The position numbers and the translations under genes are program-made. DNA of 64,000 nt, from positions 1-64,000 of the forward strand of contig NZ_BAUU01000009.1 in the NCBI RefSeq assembly GCF_000513115.1, written 5' to 3'. The first letter of the stretch is position 1. Each line of letters opens with the position of its first letter. This document shows, one piece after another, positions 49,269 through 58,117 of the stretch. Below the pieces are notes generated by a model. The model was not told where the DNA came from, did not search any database, and saw nothing but the letters and a program-made list of their open reading frames with translations. Source of the stretch: Halalkalibacter hemicellulosilyticusJCM 9152 (GTDB lineage Bacteria > Bacillota > Bacilli > Bacillales > Bacillaceae_D).

Positions 49269-50231
49269 ATGACGGTTAAGCAAATCATTGTAGGTTTTGT
49301 GTCCACTATAGCAGCAGCTATACTCGTATTATTTTTAGTGACCGGCTGGTATATCGTTGATGAGTCAGAGCAAGCAGCTGTTATTACATTTGGTAAAGTC
49401 GAGGATACGGTGACAGAGCCTGGGCTAAATTTTAAATTACCATGGCCGATTCAGAAGGTCGAAATTTTGTCACGTGGAACGTATAATTTGCAAGTAGGTT
49501 ATGAGGAAGATGGCGGTGAGGTCATTGAATTTACAGATGAGGCAAAGATGATCACAGGAGATGAGAATATTCTATTTGCTGATTTGGCTGTACAATGGCG
49601 CATTACCGATCCTGAAAAATATTTATTTAGTACAAAAGAACCAGAGGATCTATTATATAATGCGACATCTGCTTCATTACGTGGTGTCATAGGGAGTTCG
49701 ACAGTAGACGAAGCACTAACAGACCAACGACCAGAAATCGAGGCAGAGGTTTTTGATAACCTAGTCGATTTACTTGAAATTTATGATATTGGTATTAGTA
49801 TTCAAGATGTGAGACTTCAAGATGTTGAGCTACCTACTGAGGAAGTAAGACGTGCTTTTACAGAAGTGACCGATGCTCGCGAAGAGCGATTAACGAGAAT
49901 TAACCAAGCTGAACGATATCGGAATCAGGAAGTGAATGAAGCGCAAGGGGAAATTGATGCAATCATTTCTCGTGCTGAAGGAACGAAAACGGAAAGAATC
50001 GAAACAGCTCGTGGTGATGTTGCTAAGTTTAATGCTCTTTATAATGAATATATCGTTAATCCGGAAGTTACACGACAGCGACTCATTTTAGAGACACTCG
50101 ATCAAGTGTTACCTGATACTGAAATTTACATCATGGACGGAAATGATACGGTGAATTACTTACCTATTCGTCCTCTTGAACGTCAGCAGCAACAGGCACC
50201 AGCTGCGGAAGGAGGCACAAATAATGAGTGA
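49269..50231 (+). CDS. hflK: FtsH protease modulator HflK
   Basis: SPFH/band-7 membrane protein that with HflC forms a large cage around the FtsH protease in E. coli. The 320-residue product has one N-terminal membrane span (about 7-28), then the SPFH domain (YIVDESEQAAVITFGKVEDTV ... VQWRITDPEKYLF), a coiled coil with RINQAERYRNQEVNEAQGE, and a Gln/Ala-rich tail. GAGAGAAAGGATGG precedes the ATG. Overlaps hflC by 8 bp. Located between phoR and polA, where B. subtilis has no such genes. Confidence 0.93.
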   Translation: MTVKQIIVGFVSTIAAAILVLFLVTGWYIVDESEQAAVITFGKVEDTVTEPGLNFKLPWPIQKVEILSRGTYNLQVGYEEDGGEVIEFTDEAKMITGDENILFADLAVQWRITDPEKYLFSTKEPEDLLYNATSASLRGVIGSSTVDEALTDQRPEIEAEVFDNLVDLLEIYDIGISIQDVRLQDVELPTEEVRRAFTEVTDAREERLTRINQAERYRNQEVNEAQGEIDAIISRAEGTKTERIETARGDVAKFNALYNEYIVNPEVTRQRLILETLDQVLPDTEIYIMDGNDTVNYLPIRPLERQQQQAPAAEGGTNNE

Positions 50232-51159
50232 TGAAAATATTGTTGACCTTAATGAAAAGAAGAGATCTGGCGAGGAATGGCGCCGTTATTTAAAGTTAGG
50301 TGCAGTATTAGTTCTTCTTATTGTGATTGTTGTGACGATTATAAGTAATTTATTTATTGTCGAGCAAGGCGAGTATAAAGTTGTAAGACAGTTTGGAGAA
50401 GTGGTACGTATTGAAGAGGAGCCAGGCTTAAGCTACAAAATCCCATTTATTCAATCAGTCACTTCTGTTCCAAAGTATCAAATGATCTATGATATTCCTC
50501 CGGCTGAAATTAATACACGGGATAAAAAGCGAATGTTAGCCGATCATTATGTCGTTTGGCGAGTCGATGACCCACAAGCAATGATTTCGACGGCGGTTAC
50601 ACTTGAACGTGCAGAAGCTATTATGGGGGAGCAAATATTTTCTGCCATTCGTGCAGAGCTAGGGCAGCTTGATTTTGATGAAATTATTAATGAAGAGAAA
50701 TCGTCGCGCGGAAGCTTTAATGAGCTTGTACGTGATCGTGTGAATGAAGCGCTAGAACGTTCAAATTACGGGATTAGTATAACAGACGTGCGTATGAAAC
50801 GTACGGATTTACCTAGTGAAAATGAGGAAGCCGTCTATCGTCGGATGATTTCTGAACGTGAATCGACAGCTCAAGAATATTTGTCACAAGGGGAAGCGGA
50901 AGCAAATCGAATCGAGTCTGAGACGGATCGAGAAGTACAAGAGATGATTGCGACAGCCAATGCTGATGCTAATGAAATTATTGGTGAAGGGGAAGCCGAT
51001 GCGGCGAGTATTTATAATGACGCATTTGGCCAAGATACTGAATTTTATCAGTTATACCGAACGTTACAATCTTATGAAACGACGATTAATGATGAGACAG
51101 TTATCGTTCTTCCTGCCGATTCTCCGTATGCACGCTTACTATTAGGATATATTGAATAA
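50224..51159 (+). CDS. hflC: FtsH protease modulator HflC
   Basis: Partner of HflK, 311 residues. One membrane span (about 23-43, LKLGAVLVLLIVIVVTII) followed by the SPFH domain (VEQGEYKVVRQFGEVVRIEE, TRDKKRMLADHYVVWRVDDP) and an Ala/Glu-rich coiled coil (ATANADANEIIGEGEADAAS). Start at 50224 (MSDENIVDL) after GGAGGCAC; the longer frame overlaps hflK deeply and is rejected. Ends before a palindromic repeat. Confidence 0.93.
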   Translation: MSDENIVDLNEKKRSGEEWRRYLKLGAVLVLLIVIVVTIISNLFIVEQGEYKVVRQFGEVVRIEEEPGLSYKIPFIQSVTSVPKYQMIYDIPPAEINTRDKKRMLADHYVVWRVDDPQAMISTAVTLERAEAIMGEQIFSAIRAELGQLDFDEIINEEKSSRGSFNELVRDRVNEALERSNYGISITDVRMKRTDLPSENEEAVYRRMISERESTAQEYLSQGEAEANRIESETDREVQEMIATANADANEIIGEGEADAASIYNDAFGQDTEFYQLYRTLQSYETTINDETVIVLPADSPYARLLLGYIE

Positions 51160-51201
51160 AAGAGTTTCATGGAGAGAAAATCATGATATGTGATTTTCGA
51201 G

Positions 51202-51300
51202 GGCACTGAAAAAGTCGATTTGTACTTTTTCAGTGCCTTTCATTTGATTAGCAATGGCTTCACTCGTATCAAGCTTTCCAAAACAGGCAACATTGCTTTC
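51202..51300. repeat. Composite palindromic repeat, copy 3 (inverted, shortened)
   Basis: Begins with the stem GGCACTGAAAAAGT (51202-51215) with ACTTTTTCAGTGCC (51224-51237). The flank, read on the minus strand, contains CTTGATACGAGTG, GCCATT and TCAAATGAAAGGCACTGAAA, matching the middle and right end of copy 1 (16555-16727). It is therefore the same element in opposite orientation, with an internal deletion and without the left hairpin. Lies just after hflC. Confidence 0.7.
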
Positions 51301-51400
51301 TGATTTTCTCTCTCTTCGTTTAATGTGTAACCGTGCTATAAGATATAATAACTATGATACAATAAAGGGAAGAATGAACGTTTAGAGAGGGGCAATGAGT

Positions 51401-54022
51401 GTGAGTAAACTCGTATTAATTGATGGAAATAGTATTGCATATCGTGCTTTTTTTGCGTTGCCATTGTTAAATAACCAAAAAGGAGTTTATACAAACGCGG
51501 TATATGGCTTTGCAATGATGTTAATGAAAATTATTGAAGAAGAACAACCGACTCATATGCTTGTAGCATTCGATGCAGGGAAAACAACATTTCGCCATAA
51601 GACATATAAGGAGTATAAAGGAGGAAGACAGAAAACCCCTCCAGAATTATCAGAGCAATTCCCTCTCGTAAGGGAGCTACTTGATGCTTATAAGATTTCG
51701 CGATATGAGGCGGAGCAATATGAGGCTGACGATATTATCGGAACGTTAGCCAAACAAGCTGGAGAAAAAAAGTGGGAAGTGAAAGTATATAGCGGAGATA
51801 AAGATTTATTACAATTAGTAGATGATAACGTGACAGTCGTATTAACGAAAAAAGGAATTACGAATGTTGAAGCATATGACCTAGGGATGATCGAAGAAAA
51901 GTATGGTATTAAACCTGAACAAATTATTGACATGAAAGGATTAATGGGAGATAGTTCTGATAATATACCAGGCGTTCCTGGAATCGGTGAGAAGACAGCC
52001 CTTAAGCTGTTGAAGCAATATGGAACGGTGGAAAATGTTCTTCATTCAATTGATGAGATTTCTGGCAAGAAAATGAAGGAACGCTTAGAGGAAAACCGTG
52101 AACAAGCGTTAATGAGTAAAGAATTAGCAACCATTTTCTTAGAGGTTCCTATTGAAGAAGCTTTAGATCAATATGAATTTGGCAAGTTTGATACGAATGA
52201 AGTTGTCCATTTACTAAAGGAATTAGAATTTACTTCTTTGTTAGAGAAGCTAGATGTCGAAGTCGAACAGGGTGAAGTAGAGGAGTTAGACTATGATATT
52301 GTTCGTGAAGTGAAGAAAACCGATCTTGGGGTAGAATCAGCTGTTTTAGTAGAAGTATTAGATGAGCACTATCATCAAGCTGAAATAAATGGAGTTGCCA
52401 TCGTAAACAAAAACAAGCGATTGTTTATTAAGGCTGAAGATGCGTTGGCATCAGAGGAATTTCTTGAGTGGTTAGAGGATGATCGTTGTAAGAAGTGGGT
52501 GTTTGATGCGAAGAAGAGTGTCGTTGCTCTAGCATGGAAGGGAGCTGTTATGAATGGTGTGGACTTTGATGTCCAAATGGCTTCTTATTTACTAGACCCT
52601 TCGCTATCCTCTCATGACATTCATGATGTGGCGAGTCGAAAAGGGATGACAATTGTTCAGGCGGATGAGGTTGTATATGGAAAAAGAGCAAAACAAAAGC
52701 TACCGGAAGACACAGAGCTTGCAACACATATTGTCCGAAAGGCTGAGGCTGTCTATCGTTTGAAATCAGAGCTTGAAGAAGAACTTGTCACGAATGAACA
52801 GGACAAGCTCTATCGCGAACTTGAAATGCCACTTTCAATCGTTTTAGGTCATATGGAGAAGCACGGTGTGAAAGTTGATCAAGATATGCTGAATAAGATG
52901 GGCGAGGATTTAGAAAAGCGTTTAGCAGAGCTTGAGAAAACCATTCACTCCTTAGCTGGAGAGTCATTTAATATTAATTCTCCGAAGCAATTAGGAGAGA
53001 TTTTATTTGTGAAGCTCGAATTACCTCCTGTAAAGAAGACGAAAACAGGTTATTCAACCTCAGCAGATGTTCTTGAAAAATTGGCTGTCGAACATGAAAT
53101 TGCCGAGTATATTGTTCATTATCGTCAGTTAGGAAAATTGAAATCAACCTATATTGAAGGATTATCGAAGGTTATTAAAAAGGATACGAGTAAAATTCAT
53201 ACGAGGTATAATCAAGCGTTAACGCAAACCGGGCGTTTAAGCTCCACTGATCCTAATTTGCAAAATATACCAATTCGCTTAGAAGAAGGAAGAAAAATTC
53301 GTAAAGCCTTCGTACCAGCGACAAATGGCTGGAAAATGGTTGCAGCGGACTATTCACAAATTGAATTACGTGTTCTGGCACATATTGCTGGTGACGAAAA
53401 ACTAATCGAGGCATTTAATCAAAATATGGATATTCATACGAAAACAGCAATGGATGTTTTTCATGTTAAAGAAGAAGATGTTACATCACAAATGCGAAGA
53501 AGTGCCAAAGCCGTCAATTTCGGAATTGTATATGGAATAAGTGATTATGGACTATCGCAAAACTTGAATATTACCCGAAAAGAAGCTGCGGAATTTATTG
53601 AACGCTATTTCAACAGTTACCCGAACGTAAAGGAATATATGGACCAGACGGTTGCAGATGCCCGTGAAAAAGGATTCGTATCGACATTACTCCAGCGAAG
53701 ACGATATTTACCAGACTTAACAAGTCGAAATTTCAATAAGAGAAGCTTTGCTGAACGTACGGCGATGAATACACCTATTCAAGGGACTGCCGCCGACATT
53801 ATCAAAAAAGCTATGGTGCAGATGGCAAAGGAAATGGAAAAGCGTCAAGTGAAAAGTCGAATGCTATTACAAGTTCATGATGAATTAATATTTGAGGTAC
53901 CGGAAGACGAGCTTGATTCGATGATGGAGCTAGTTCCTGAAGTAATGGAGCAAGCTGTATCACTTGATGTACCTTTGAAAGTGGATATTTCATATGGCGA
54001 TACGTGGTACGATGCAAAGTAA
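51401..54022 (+). CDS. polA: DNA polymerase I
   Basis: Repair polymerase and Okazaki-fragment processor. About 873 residues: 5' nuclease domain (about 1-290, DGNSIAYRAFFALP, MGDSSDNIPGVPGIGEKTA), a degenerate 3'-5' exonuclease-like domain (about 300-465), and the polymerase domain with motif A AADYSQIELRVLAHIA, motif B RRSAKAVNFGIVYG and motif C LLQVHDELIFEV. The GTG at 51401 (MSKLVLIDGN) is 8 bases after AGAGAGGGG; the in-frame ATG at 51395 is only 2 bases away. mutM follows after 12 bp. Confidence 0.96.
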   Translation: MSKLVLIDGNSIAYRAFFALPLLNNQKGVYTNAVYGFAMMLMKIIEEEQPTHMLVAFDAGKTTFRHKTYKEYKGGRQKTPPELSEQFPLVRELLDAYKISRYEAEQYEADDIIGTLAKQAGEKKWEVKVYSGDKDLLQLVDDNVTVVLTKKGITNVEAYDLGMIEEKYGIKPEQIIDMKGLMGDSSDNIPGVPGIGEKTALKLLKQYGTVENVLHSIDEISGKKMKERLEENREQALMSKELATIFLEVPIEEALDQYEFGKFDTNEVVHLLKELEFTSLLEKLDVEVEQGEVEELDYDIVREVKKTDLGVESAVLVEVLDEHYHQAEINGVAIVNKNKRLFIKAEDALASEEFLEWLEDDRCKKWVFDAKKSVVALAWKGAVMNGVDFDVQMASYLLDPSLSSHDIHDVASRKGMTIVQADEVVYGKRAKQKLPEDTELATHIVRKAEAVYRLKSELEEELVTNEQDKLYRELEMPLSIVLGHMEKHGVKVDQDMLNKMGEDLEKRLAELEKTIHSLAGESFNINSPKQLGEILFVKLELPPVKKTKTGYSTSADVLEKLAVEHEIAEYIVHYRQLGKLKSTYIEGLSKVIKKDTSKIHTRYNQALTQTGRLSSTDPNLQNIPIRLEEGRKIRKAFVPATNGWKMVAADYSQIELRVLAHIAGDEKLIEAFNQNMDIHTKTAMDVFHVKEEDVTSQMRRSAKAVNFGIVYGISDYGLSQNLNITRKEAAEFIERYFNSYPNVKEYMDQTVADAREKGFVSTLLQRRRYLPDLTSRNFNKRSFAERTAMNTPIQGTAADIIKKAMVQMAKEMEKRQVKSRMLLQVHDELIFEVPEDELDSMMELVPEVMEQAVSLDVPLKVDISYGDTWYDAK

Positions 54023-54034
54023 GGAGAGAAGAGA

Positions 54035-54858
54035 ATGCCAGAATTACCAGAAGTCGAAACGGTTCGACGCACGCTAAAACAACTTGTGCTAAACAAAACA
54101 ATCTCACATGTAACCGTTCATTGGGGGAATATTATTAAGAAGCCTGCTGATCCTGAGCGATTTAGCCAAGCATTAATCGGACAGACCGTTCGAGACATTC
54201 ACCGTCGCGGTAAATTTCTTATATTTCAATTAGACGAGTTAAGCTTGGTCTCTCATTTAAGAATGGAAGGGCGTTATGGGCTATTTGAGCAATGTGATCA
54301 GCTTCAACCACATACGCATGTTTTGTTTACATTTACAGATGGAACGGAGCTGCGGTATCAAGATGTGCGCAAATTTGGGACGATGCATATTTTTCAAAAG
54401 GGTAAGGAAGAGGAGGAGCTTCCTCTGTCTCAATTAGGTGTTGAACCGTTTTCGAATGAATTTACAATTAAGTTAATGAAGTCTGTATTCGAACGAACGA
54501 ACCGATCGGTGAAAGCTGTATTATTGGATCAAAAGCTTGTCGTTGGACTTGGAAATATTTATGTTGACGAAGCACTGTTCCGTGCCAAGCTTTTACCGAC
54601 TCGCTTAGCATCATCGATTCAAGAGCAAGAGCTACAAGTGTTACATAAGGCGATCGTTGAAACGCTGAAGGAAGCTGTTGAATTAGGTGGGAGTTCGATT
54701 AAGTCCTATGTCAATGGACAAGGTGAGATGGGCATGTTCCAGCAACAGCTTGCCGTGTATGGTCGAAAAGATGAGCCTGCGTCACGTGTGGGACAGTCAT
54801 TTCAAAAAAGGTTGTTGCCGGTAGAGGTACGCATTACTGTGTAAACTGTCAAAAATAA
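54035..54858 (+). pseudogene. mutM: Formamidopyrimidine-DNA glycosylase MutM, frameshifted near the C-terminus
   Basis: Excises 8-oxoguanine. The catalytic N-terminus MPELPEVET (Pro1 after Met removal, Glu2) and the H2TH region (LDQKLVVGLGNIYVDEALF) are intact. The frame as read ends at 54844 without the zinc finger. Adding one T near 54778 (CCTGC to CCTTGC) yields EPCVTCGTVISKKVVAGRG and THYCVNCQK, the four-cysteine finger, ending at 54858, about 274 residues. A missing finger would impair DNA binding, but the perfect finger in the other frame suggests a sequence error. In the polA-mutM-ytaF-coaE series. Confidence 0.92.
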
Positions 54859-54920
54859 TCGTACATTGGATGAGTCCTTTCCATATACTATCGTAACGTT
54901 GTATGGAAGGGGCATGTAAT

Positions 54921-55559
54921 ATGATAGGTGTACTTTCATTATTAACCATTGCTTTTGCGGTAAGTCTCGACAGTTTTGGTGTCGGTTTAACATATGGCCT
55001 TCGTAATATGAAATTGCCTTGGCGGTCATTATTATTCATAGCAGGCTGCTCGGCGACGTCTATTCTTATAGCGATGTTGTTTGGAAGTTGGCTCCTCTCA
55101 TATTTACCAACAGCTGTCGCTGAAGCAATAGGAGGTGTCATTCTCCTTTTTATTGGAGGATGGGCGATTTATCAAGCGTATAAACCAGCAGAAACAAAAG
55201 AAAAAACAAAAGAAGAAGAATGGGTCTTTAAGTTTGAAATTAAAATGTTAGGAATTGTTATTCAAATATTACGAAAGCCAATGGTTGCTGATATTGATAA
55301 TTCTGGGACGATTACAGGAAGAGAAGCGATGCTGTTAGGAATTGCTTTGTCGCTTGATGCTTTTGGCGCGGGAATTGGAGCGTCATTAATTGGATTTTCA
55401 CCTGTTTGGATGGCGATTAGTGTAGCAGTCATGAGTGCACTCTTTGTTACGCTAGGAATGAAGAGTGGACGGTTCTTTTCTGGCTCATTACTTATTAAGC
55501 GATTTGCCTTTATTCCAGGTGCGCTTTTAATGATGATAGGTGTATTTAGCTTTACGTAA
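54921..55559 (+). CDS. ytaF: Sporulation membrane protein YtaF
   Basis: A 212-residue membrane protein of the YtaF family, related to the MntP-type manganese exporters, with about six membrane spans in two repeats (LTIAFAVSLDSFGVGLTYGL and GIALSLDAFGAGIGASLIG). The charged middle loop contains ADIDNSGTITGREAM, an acidic EF-hand-like segment. Start at 54921 (MIGVLSLL) after GGAAGGGG. Ends 13 bp before coaE. Confidence 0.9.
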   Translation: MIGVLSLLTIAFAVSLDSFGVGLTYGLRNMKLPWRSLLFIAGCSATSILIAMLFGSWLLSYLPTAVAEAIGGVILLFIGGWAIYQAYKPAETKEKTKEEEWVFKFEIKMLGIVIQILRKPMVADIDNSGTITGREAMLLGIALSLDAFGAGIGASLIGFSPVWMAISVAVMSALFVTLGMKSGRFFSGSLLIKRFAFIPGALLMMIGVFSFT

Positions 55560-55572
55560 AAGGAGTTACGTC

Positions 55573-56172
55573 ATGTTTATTGGGTTAACAGGTGGAATTG
55601 CTAGTGGGAAGTCGACCGTCAGTAAGATGATGCAAGGTTTGGGTCTTCCAATTATAGATGCTGACTTGATTGCACGTGAAGTCGTTGAGCCAAATTCGGT
55701 TGGATTGCGCTTAATTGTTGAAAGGTTCGGCGAGGTTGTTCTAGCTGAGAATGGTACGTTAAATCGTGCTCAGCTTGGTCAGATCATTTTTGCTAATCCA
55801 ACGAAGAGAATACAGCTTAATGATCTCATTCATCCACTTATTCGAGAGCGGATGAATGAAAGAAAAGAACAGCTACTAGCAGCGGGAAGATCGACGATTG
55901 TATATGATATCCCATTATTATATGAAAGTGAGCTATTTCACTTAGTAGATAACGTATTGCTCGTATATGTTGATCAAGAAACTCAGCTAAAGCGATTAAT
56001 GAAACGAAATCAGCTAAGTGAACGAGAAGCGTTGGAAAGAATTCAATCACAAATGTCTCTTGAACAAAAAAAAGAACGGGCAGATGCGATTATTGATAAT
56101 ACACGTACATTAGCTGAGACCCATCATCAGCTTATTTCCATTTTACAAAATTGGCATGTTCTCTTTGAATGA
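55573..56172 (+). CDS. coaE: Dephospho-CoA kinase
   Basis: Last step of coenzyme A synthesis. A 199-residue P-loop kinase with Walker A GLTGGIASGKST (residues 4-15), the DADLIAREVVEP substrate motif and VYDIPLLYES. Start at 55573 (MFIGLTGGIASG) after AAAAGGAG; the longer frame overlaps ytaF. In B. subtilis gapB lies downstream, but here speD follows directly. Confidence 0.96.
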   Translation: MFIGLTGGIASGKSTVSKMMQGLGLPIIDADLIAREVVEPNSVGLRLIVERFGEVVLAENGTLNRAQLGQIIFANPTKRIQLNDLIHPLIRERMNERKEQLLAAGRSTIVYDIPLLYESELFHLVDNVLLVYVDQETQLKRLMKRNQLSEREALERIQSQMSLEQKKERADAIIDNTRTLAETHHQLISILQNWHVLFE

Positions 56173-56193
56173 AAGAAGGTAACAGGTTTGTAA

Positions 56194-56234
56194 AGGGCAC
56201 TGACAAAGTAAAAATCACACTTTTTTAGTGCCCT
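56194..56234 (+). terminator. Repeat-family hairpin after coaE
   Basis: AGGGCACTGACAAAGT (56194-56209) pairs imperfectly with ACTTTTTTAGTGCCCT (56219-56234), a divergent GGCACTGAAAAAGT hairpin, 21 bp after the coaE stop. Likely doubles as its terminator. Confidence 0.65.
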
Positions 56235-56278
56235 CATTCGAAGGTGGATTGAGATCATCATTATCGTAAAAAATATAG

Positions 56279-56307
56279 TTGCAATCATAAACTAAACAAA
56301 GTATACT
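56279..56307 (+). promoter_or_regulatory. Sigma-A promoter of speD
   Basis: TTGCAA (56279-56284) and TATACT (56302-56307) are separated by exactly 17 bp. The expected start near 56314 gives a leader of about 142 nt before speD. Confidence 0.8.
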
Positions 56308-56313
56308 GATTTT

Positions 56314-56455
56314 CGTGAACTTCAATTACAGCAAATTAGGAGTGATTTTTTGCATACTGGGTTAGGACCTCTTTGGACTAACTTTCCCCCGTGTAACTAA
56401 GCATTCCTACATGCTTGAGAAGGCATGATCTTTTTTGTAAAGGGGGATTCAACTG
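56314..56455 (+). promoter_or_regulatory. Structured speD leader, candidate cis-regulatory RNA
   Basis: Three elements in order. A hairpin GTTAG (56361-56365) with CTAAC (56378-56382), with inner CC/GG and loop TCTTT. A C-tract TCCCCC (56385-56390) able to pair with GGGGGA (56442-56447) at the speD ribosome binding site. A terminator-like hairpin CATGC (56410-56414) with GCATG (56423-56427) followed by ATCTTTTTTG. Such an arrangement could switch speD at the level of transcription or translation. I do not recognise a known riboswitch class; the ligand is unknown. Confidence 0.6.
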
Positions 56456-56836
56456 ATGGACACAATGGGTCGTCATGTCATTGCGGAGCTCTGGGGCTGC
56501 GATGAAGATAAGTTGAATAATATGAGTTATATTGAGCAAGTTTTTGTAGATGCTGCATTAAAGGCCGGAGCTGAGGTTCGTGAGGTTGCCTTTCATAAGT
56601 TTGCGCCTCATGGTGTAAGTGGGGTTGTGATTATTTCTGAGTCACATTTAACAATCCATAGCTTTCCTGAACATGGTTATGCAAGTATTGATGTATATAC
56701 GTGTGGAGATCTTGATCCGACTGTTGCATCTGATTTCATTGCTGATTGCTTGCAAGCATCAACAAGTGAAGTGATTGAGGTTCCAAGAGGAATGGGCCCT
56801 GTTAAAATTGAAAAATCAATGATTAAATCACTATAA
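56456..56836 (+). CDS. speD: S-adenosylmethionine decarboxylase proenzyme
   Basis: Makes decarboxylated SAM, the aminopropyl donor for spermidine. The 126-residue prokaryotic class enzyme self-cleaves between Glu62 and Ser63 in [10 protein letters not shown], forming the pyruvoyl cofactor; His68 and Cys83 (YTCG) are the processing and catalytic residues. AAAGGGGG is eight bases before the ATG and can pair with an upstream C-tract. Followed by a strong terminator. Confidence 0.97.
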   Translation: MDTMGRHVIAELWGCDEDKLNNMSYIEQVFVDAALKAGAEVREVAFHKFAPHGVSGVVIISESHLTIHSFPEHGYASIDVYTCGDLDPTVASDFIADCLQASTSEVIEVPRGMGPVKIEKSMIKSL

Positions 56837-56839
56837 GTG

Positions 56840-56892
56840 AAAGGGCTATGAGCGTCTCTGTTATCATACTGGGATTCTTATAGCCCTTTTGA
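56840..56892 (+). terminator. Terminator of speD
   Basis: AAAGGGCTAT (56840-56849) pairs perfectly with ATAGCCCTTT (56880-56889), followed by TGAAAT. The loop contains a further small stem. Confidence 0.8.
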
Positions 56893-57092
56893 AATATTTA
56901 AGAAGCTACAGCCCTGTTAATCACTTTTTCTCTCAACGAAAACGGTTGATCGCATATTTGAAGCCAGCTTACGTTTTCGTTACATATTCATAAAAGATAA
57001 CGGAACAAAAGAGGATACGCGATTTTCTTACAGTTTGAATCGTTTCTATGGTATGATAGAAGTAATAGAATAGGTGGAAAGGTGAAGATGAG

Positions 57093-57494
57093 ATGGGAGC
57101 ATTAAGTAGTATAAAACGATTTTTTAGTATTCGAACAGAAACGACGGAAGGTAACGAACTGAAGGAACTACAAACTAGGTATTATAAGACGACAAAAGAT
57201 AAAGCGATGCAAACGATTGAGAACGTTTTAATACAGTCGGGGTGGGAAATTGCAAGATCTGAAGTAGAACGTGGAGAAATTGTGGCTAACATGAAAAAGG
57301 GAAAGCGGAAAATGTTGGTGCTTACAATCATTACGGTTAAACCATTTAAGACAGCAGTAGATTTATCGTGTTCAACCGATACCGTTTTGCCGACCGATTT
57401 TGGTCATAGCCGTAAAGTGGTCGTTGATGTTTATAATAAGATTGATCGAGAGCTTACTTACATAGGTTCGAGCTTAGGGAATGAACTATTGTAA
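57093..57494 (+). CDS. Hypothetical cytosolic protein, 133 residues
   Basis: No signal peptide or membrane span. A basic start (MGALSSIKRFFSIRTETTEG) and a compact alpha/beta-looking body: QTIENVLIQSGWEIARSEVE, GEIVANMKKGKRKMLVLTII, then VDLSCSTDTVLPTDFGHSRK. I do not recognise a named domain. GAAAGGTG precedes the ATG by about nine bases. It lies between speD and nrdR and may be co-transcribed with nrdR, 69 bp away. Confidence 0.75.
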   Translation: MGALSSIKRFFSIRTETTEGNELKELQTRYYKTTKDKAMQTIENVLIQSGWEIARSEVERGEIVANMKKGKRKMLVLTIITVKPFKTAVDLSCSTDTVLPTDFGHSRKVVVDVYNKIDRELTYIGSSLGNELL

Positions 57495-57563
57495 TGACTT
57501 GTCAGGCGCTATTGATATGAGATATGATAGGATCAATGTTATGATAGTAGTGGAGATGATTTC

Positions 57564-58022
57564 ATGATATGCCCAGCCTGTCAATACAATGGAACACGAG
57601 TTTTAGATTCACGCCCAAGTCATGAAGGGCGCTCGATTAGACGTAGACGAGAATGTGAGAAATGCCATCATCGATTCACAACATTTGAAATGGTTGAAGA
57701 GGTGCCATTAATTGTCGTGAAGAAGGATGGGACTCGTCAAGAGTTTAATCGCGAAAAGCTGTTAAGAGGTTTAATTAGAGCTTGTGAGAAGCGTCCTGTT
57801 GCATTAGAGACTCTCGAAGATATTGTCAATAGTGCCGAACGTGAACTGCGTAACTTAGGGAAGAGCGAAGTTCACAGTCAAGATGTAGGGGAGCTTATAA
57901 TGGAACGTCTAGCAGATGTCGATGATGTAGCCTATGTCCGCTTTGCATCTGTCTATCGACAATTTAAAGATATTAATGTATTTATCAAGGAATTGACAGA
58001 ATTAATGAATAAGAGTGATTGA
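57564..58022 (+). CDS. nrdR: Transcriptional repressor NrdR
   Basis: Represses ribonucleotide reductase genes in response to dATP/ATP. The 152-residue protein has a zinc ribbon with Cys3, Cys6, Cys31 and Cys34 and an ATP-cone domain ([20 protein letters not shown], about 47-137). Start ATG 57564. Followed by the primosome genes dnaB and dnaI, so nucleotide supply control sits beside replication initiation, as in B. subtilis. Confidence 0.97.
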   Translation: MICPACQYNGTRVLDSRPSHEGRSIRRRRECEKCHHRFTTFEMVEEVPLIVVKKDGTRQEFNREKLLRGLIRACEKRPVALETLEDIVNSAERELRNLGKSEVHSQDVGELIMERLADVDDVAYVRFASVYRQFKDINVFIKELTELMNKSD

Positions 58023-58117
58023 GTAGGAGCTTAAAGCAATTCATGCTGCAAGCTCTTTTTACTCTTTCAAGAGATAAAATCGAGTTAACTGAAGATGGGA
58101 GAAAGGGAGGTTTGAGA

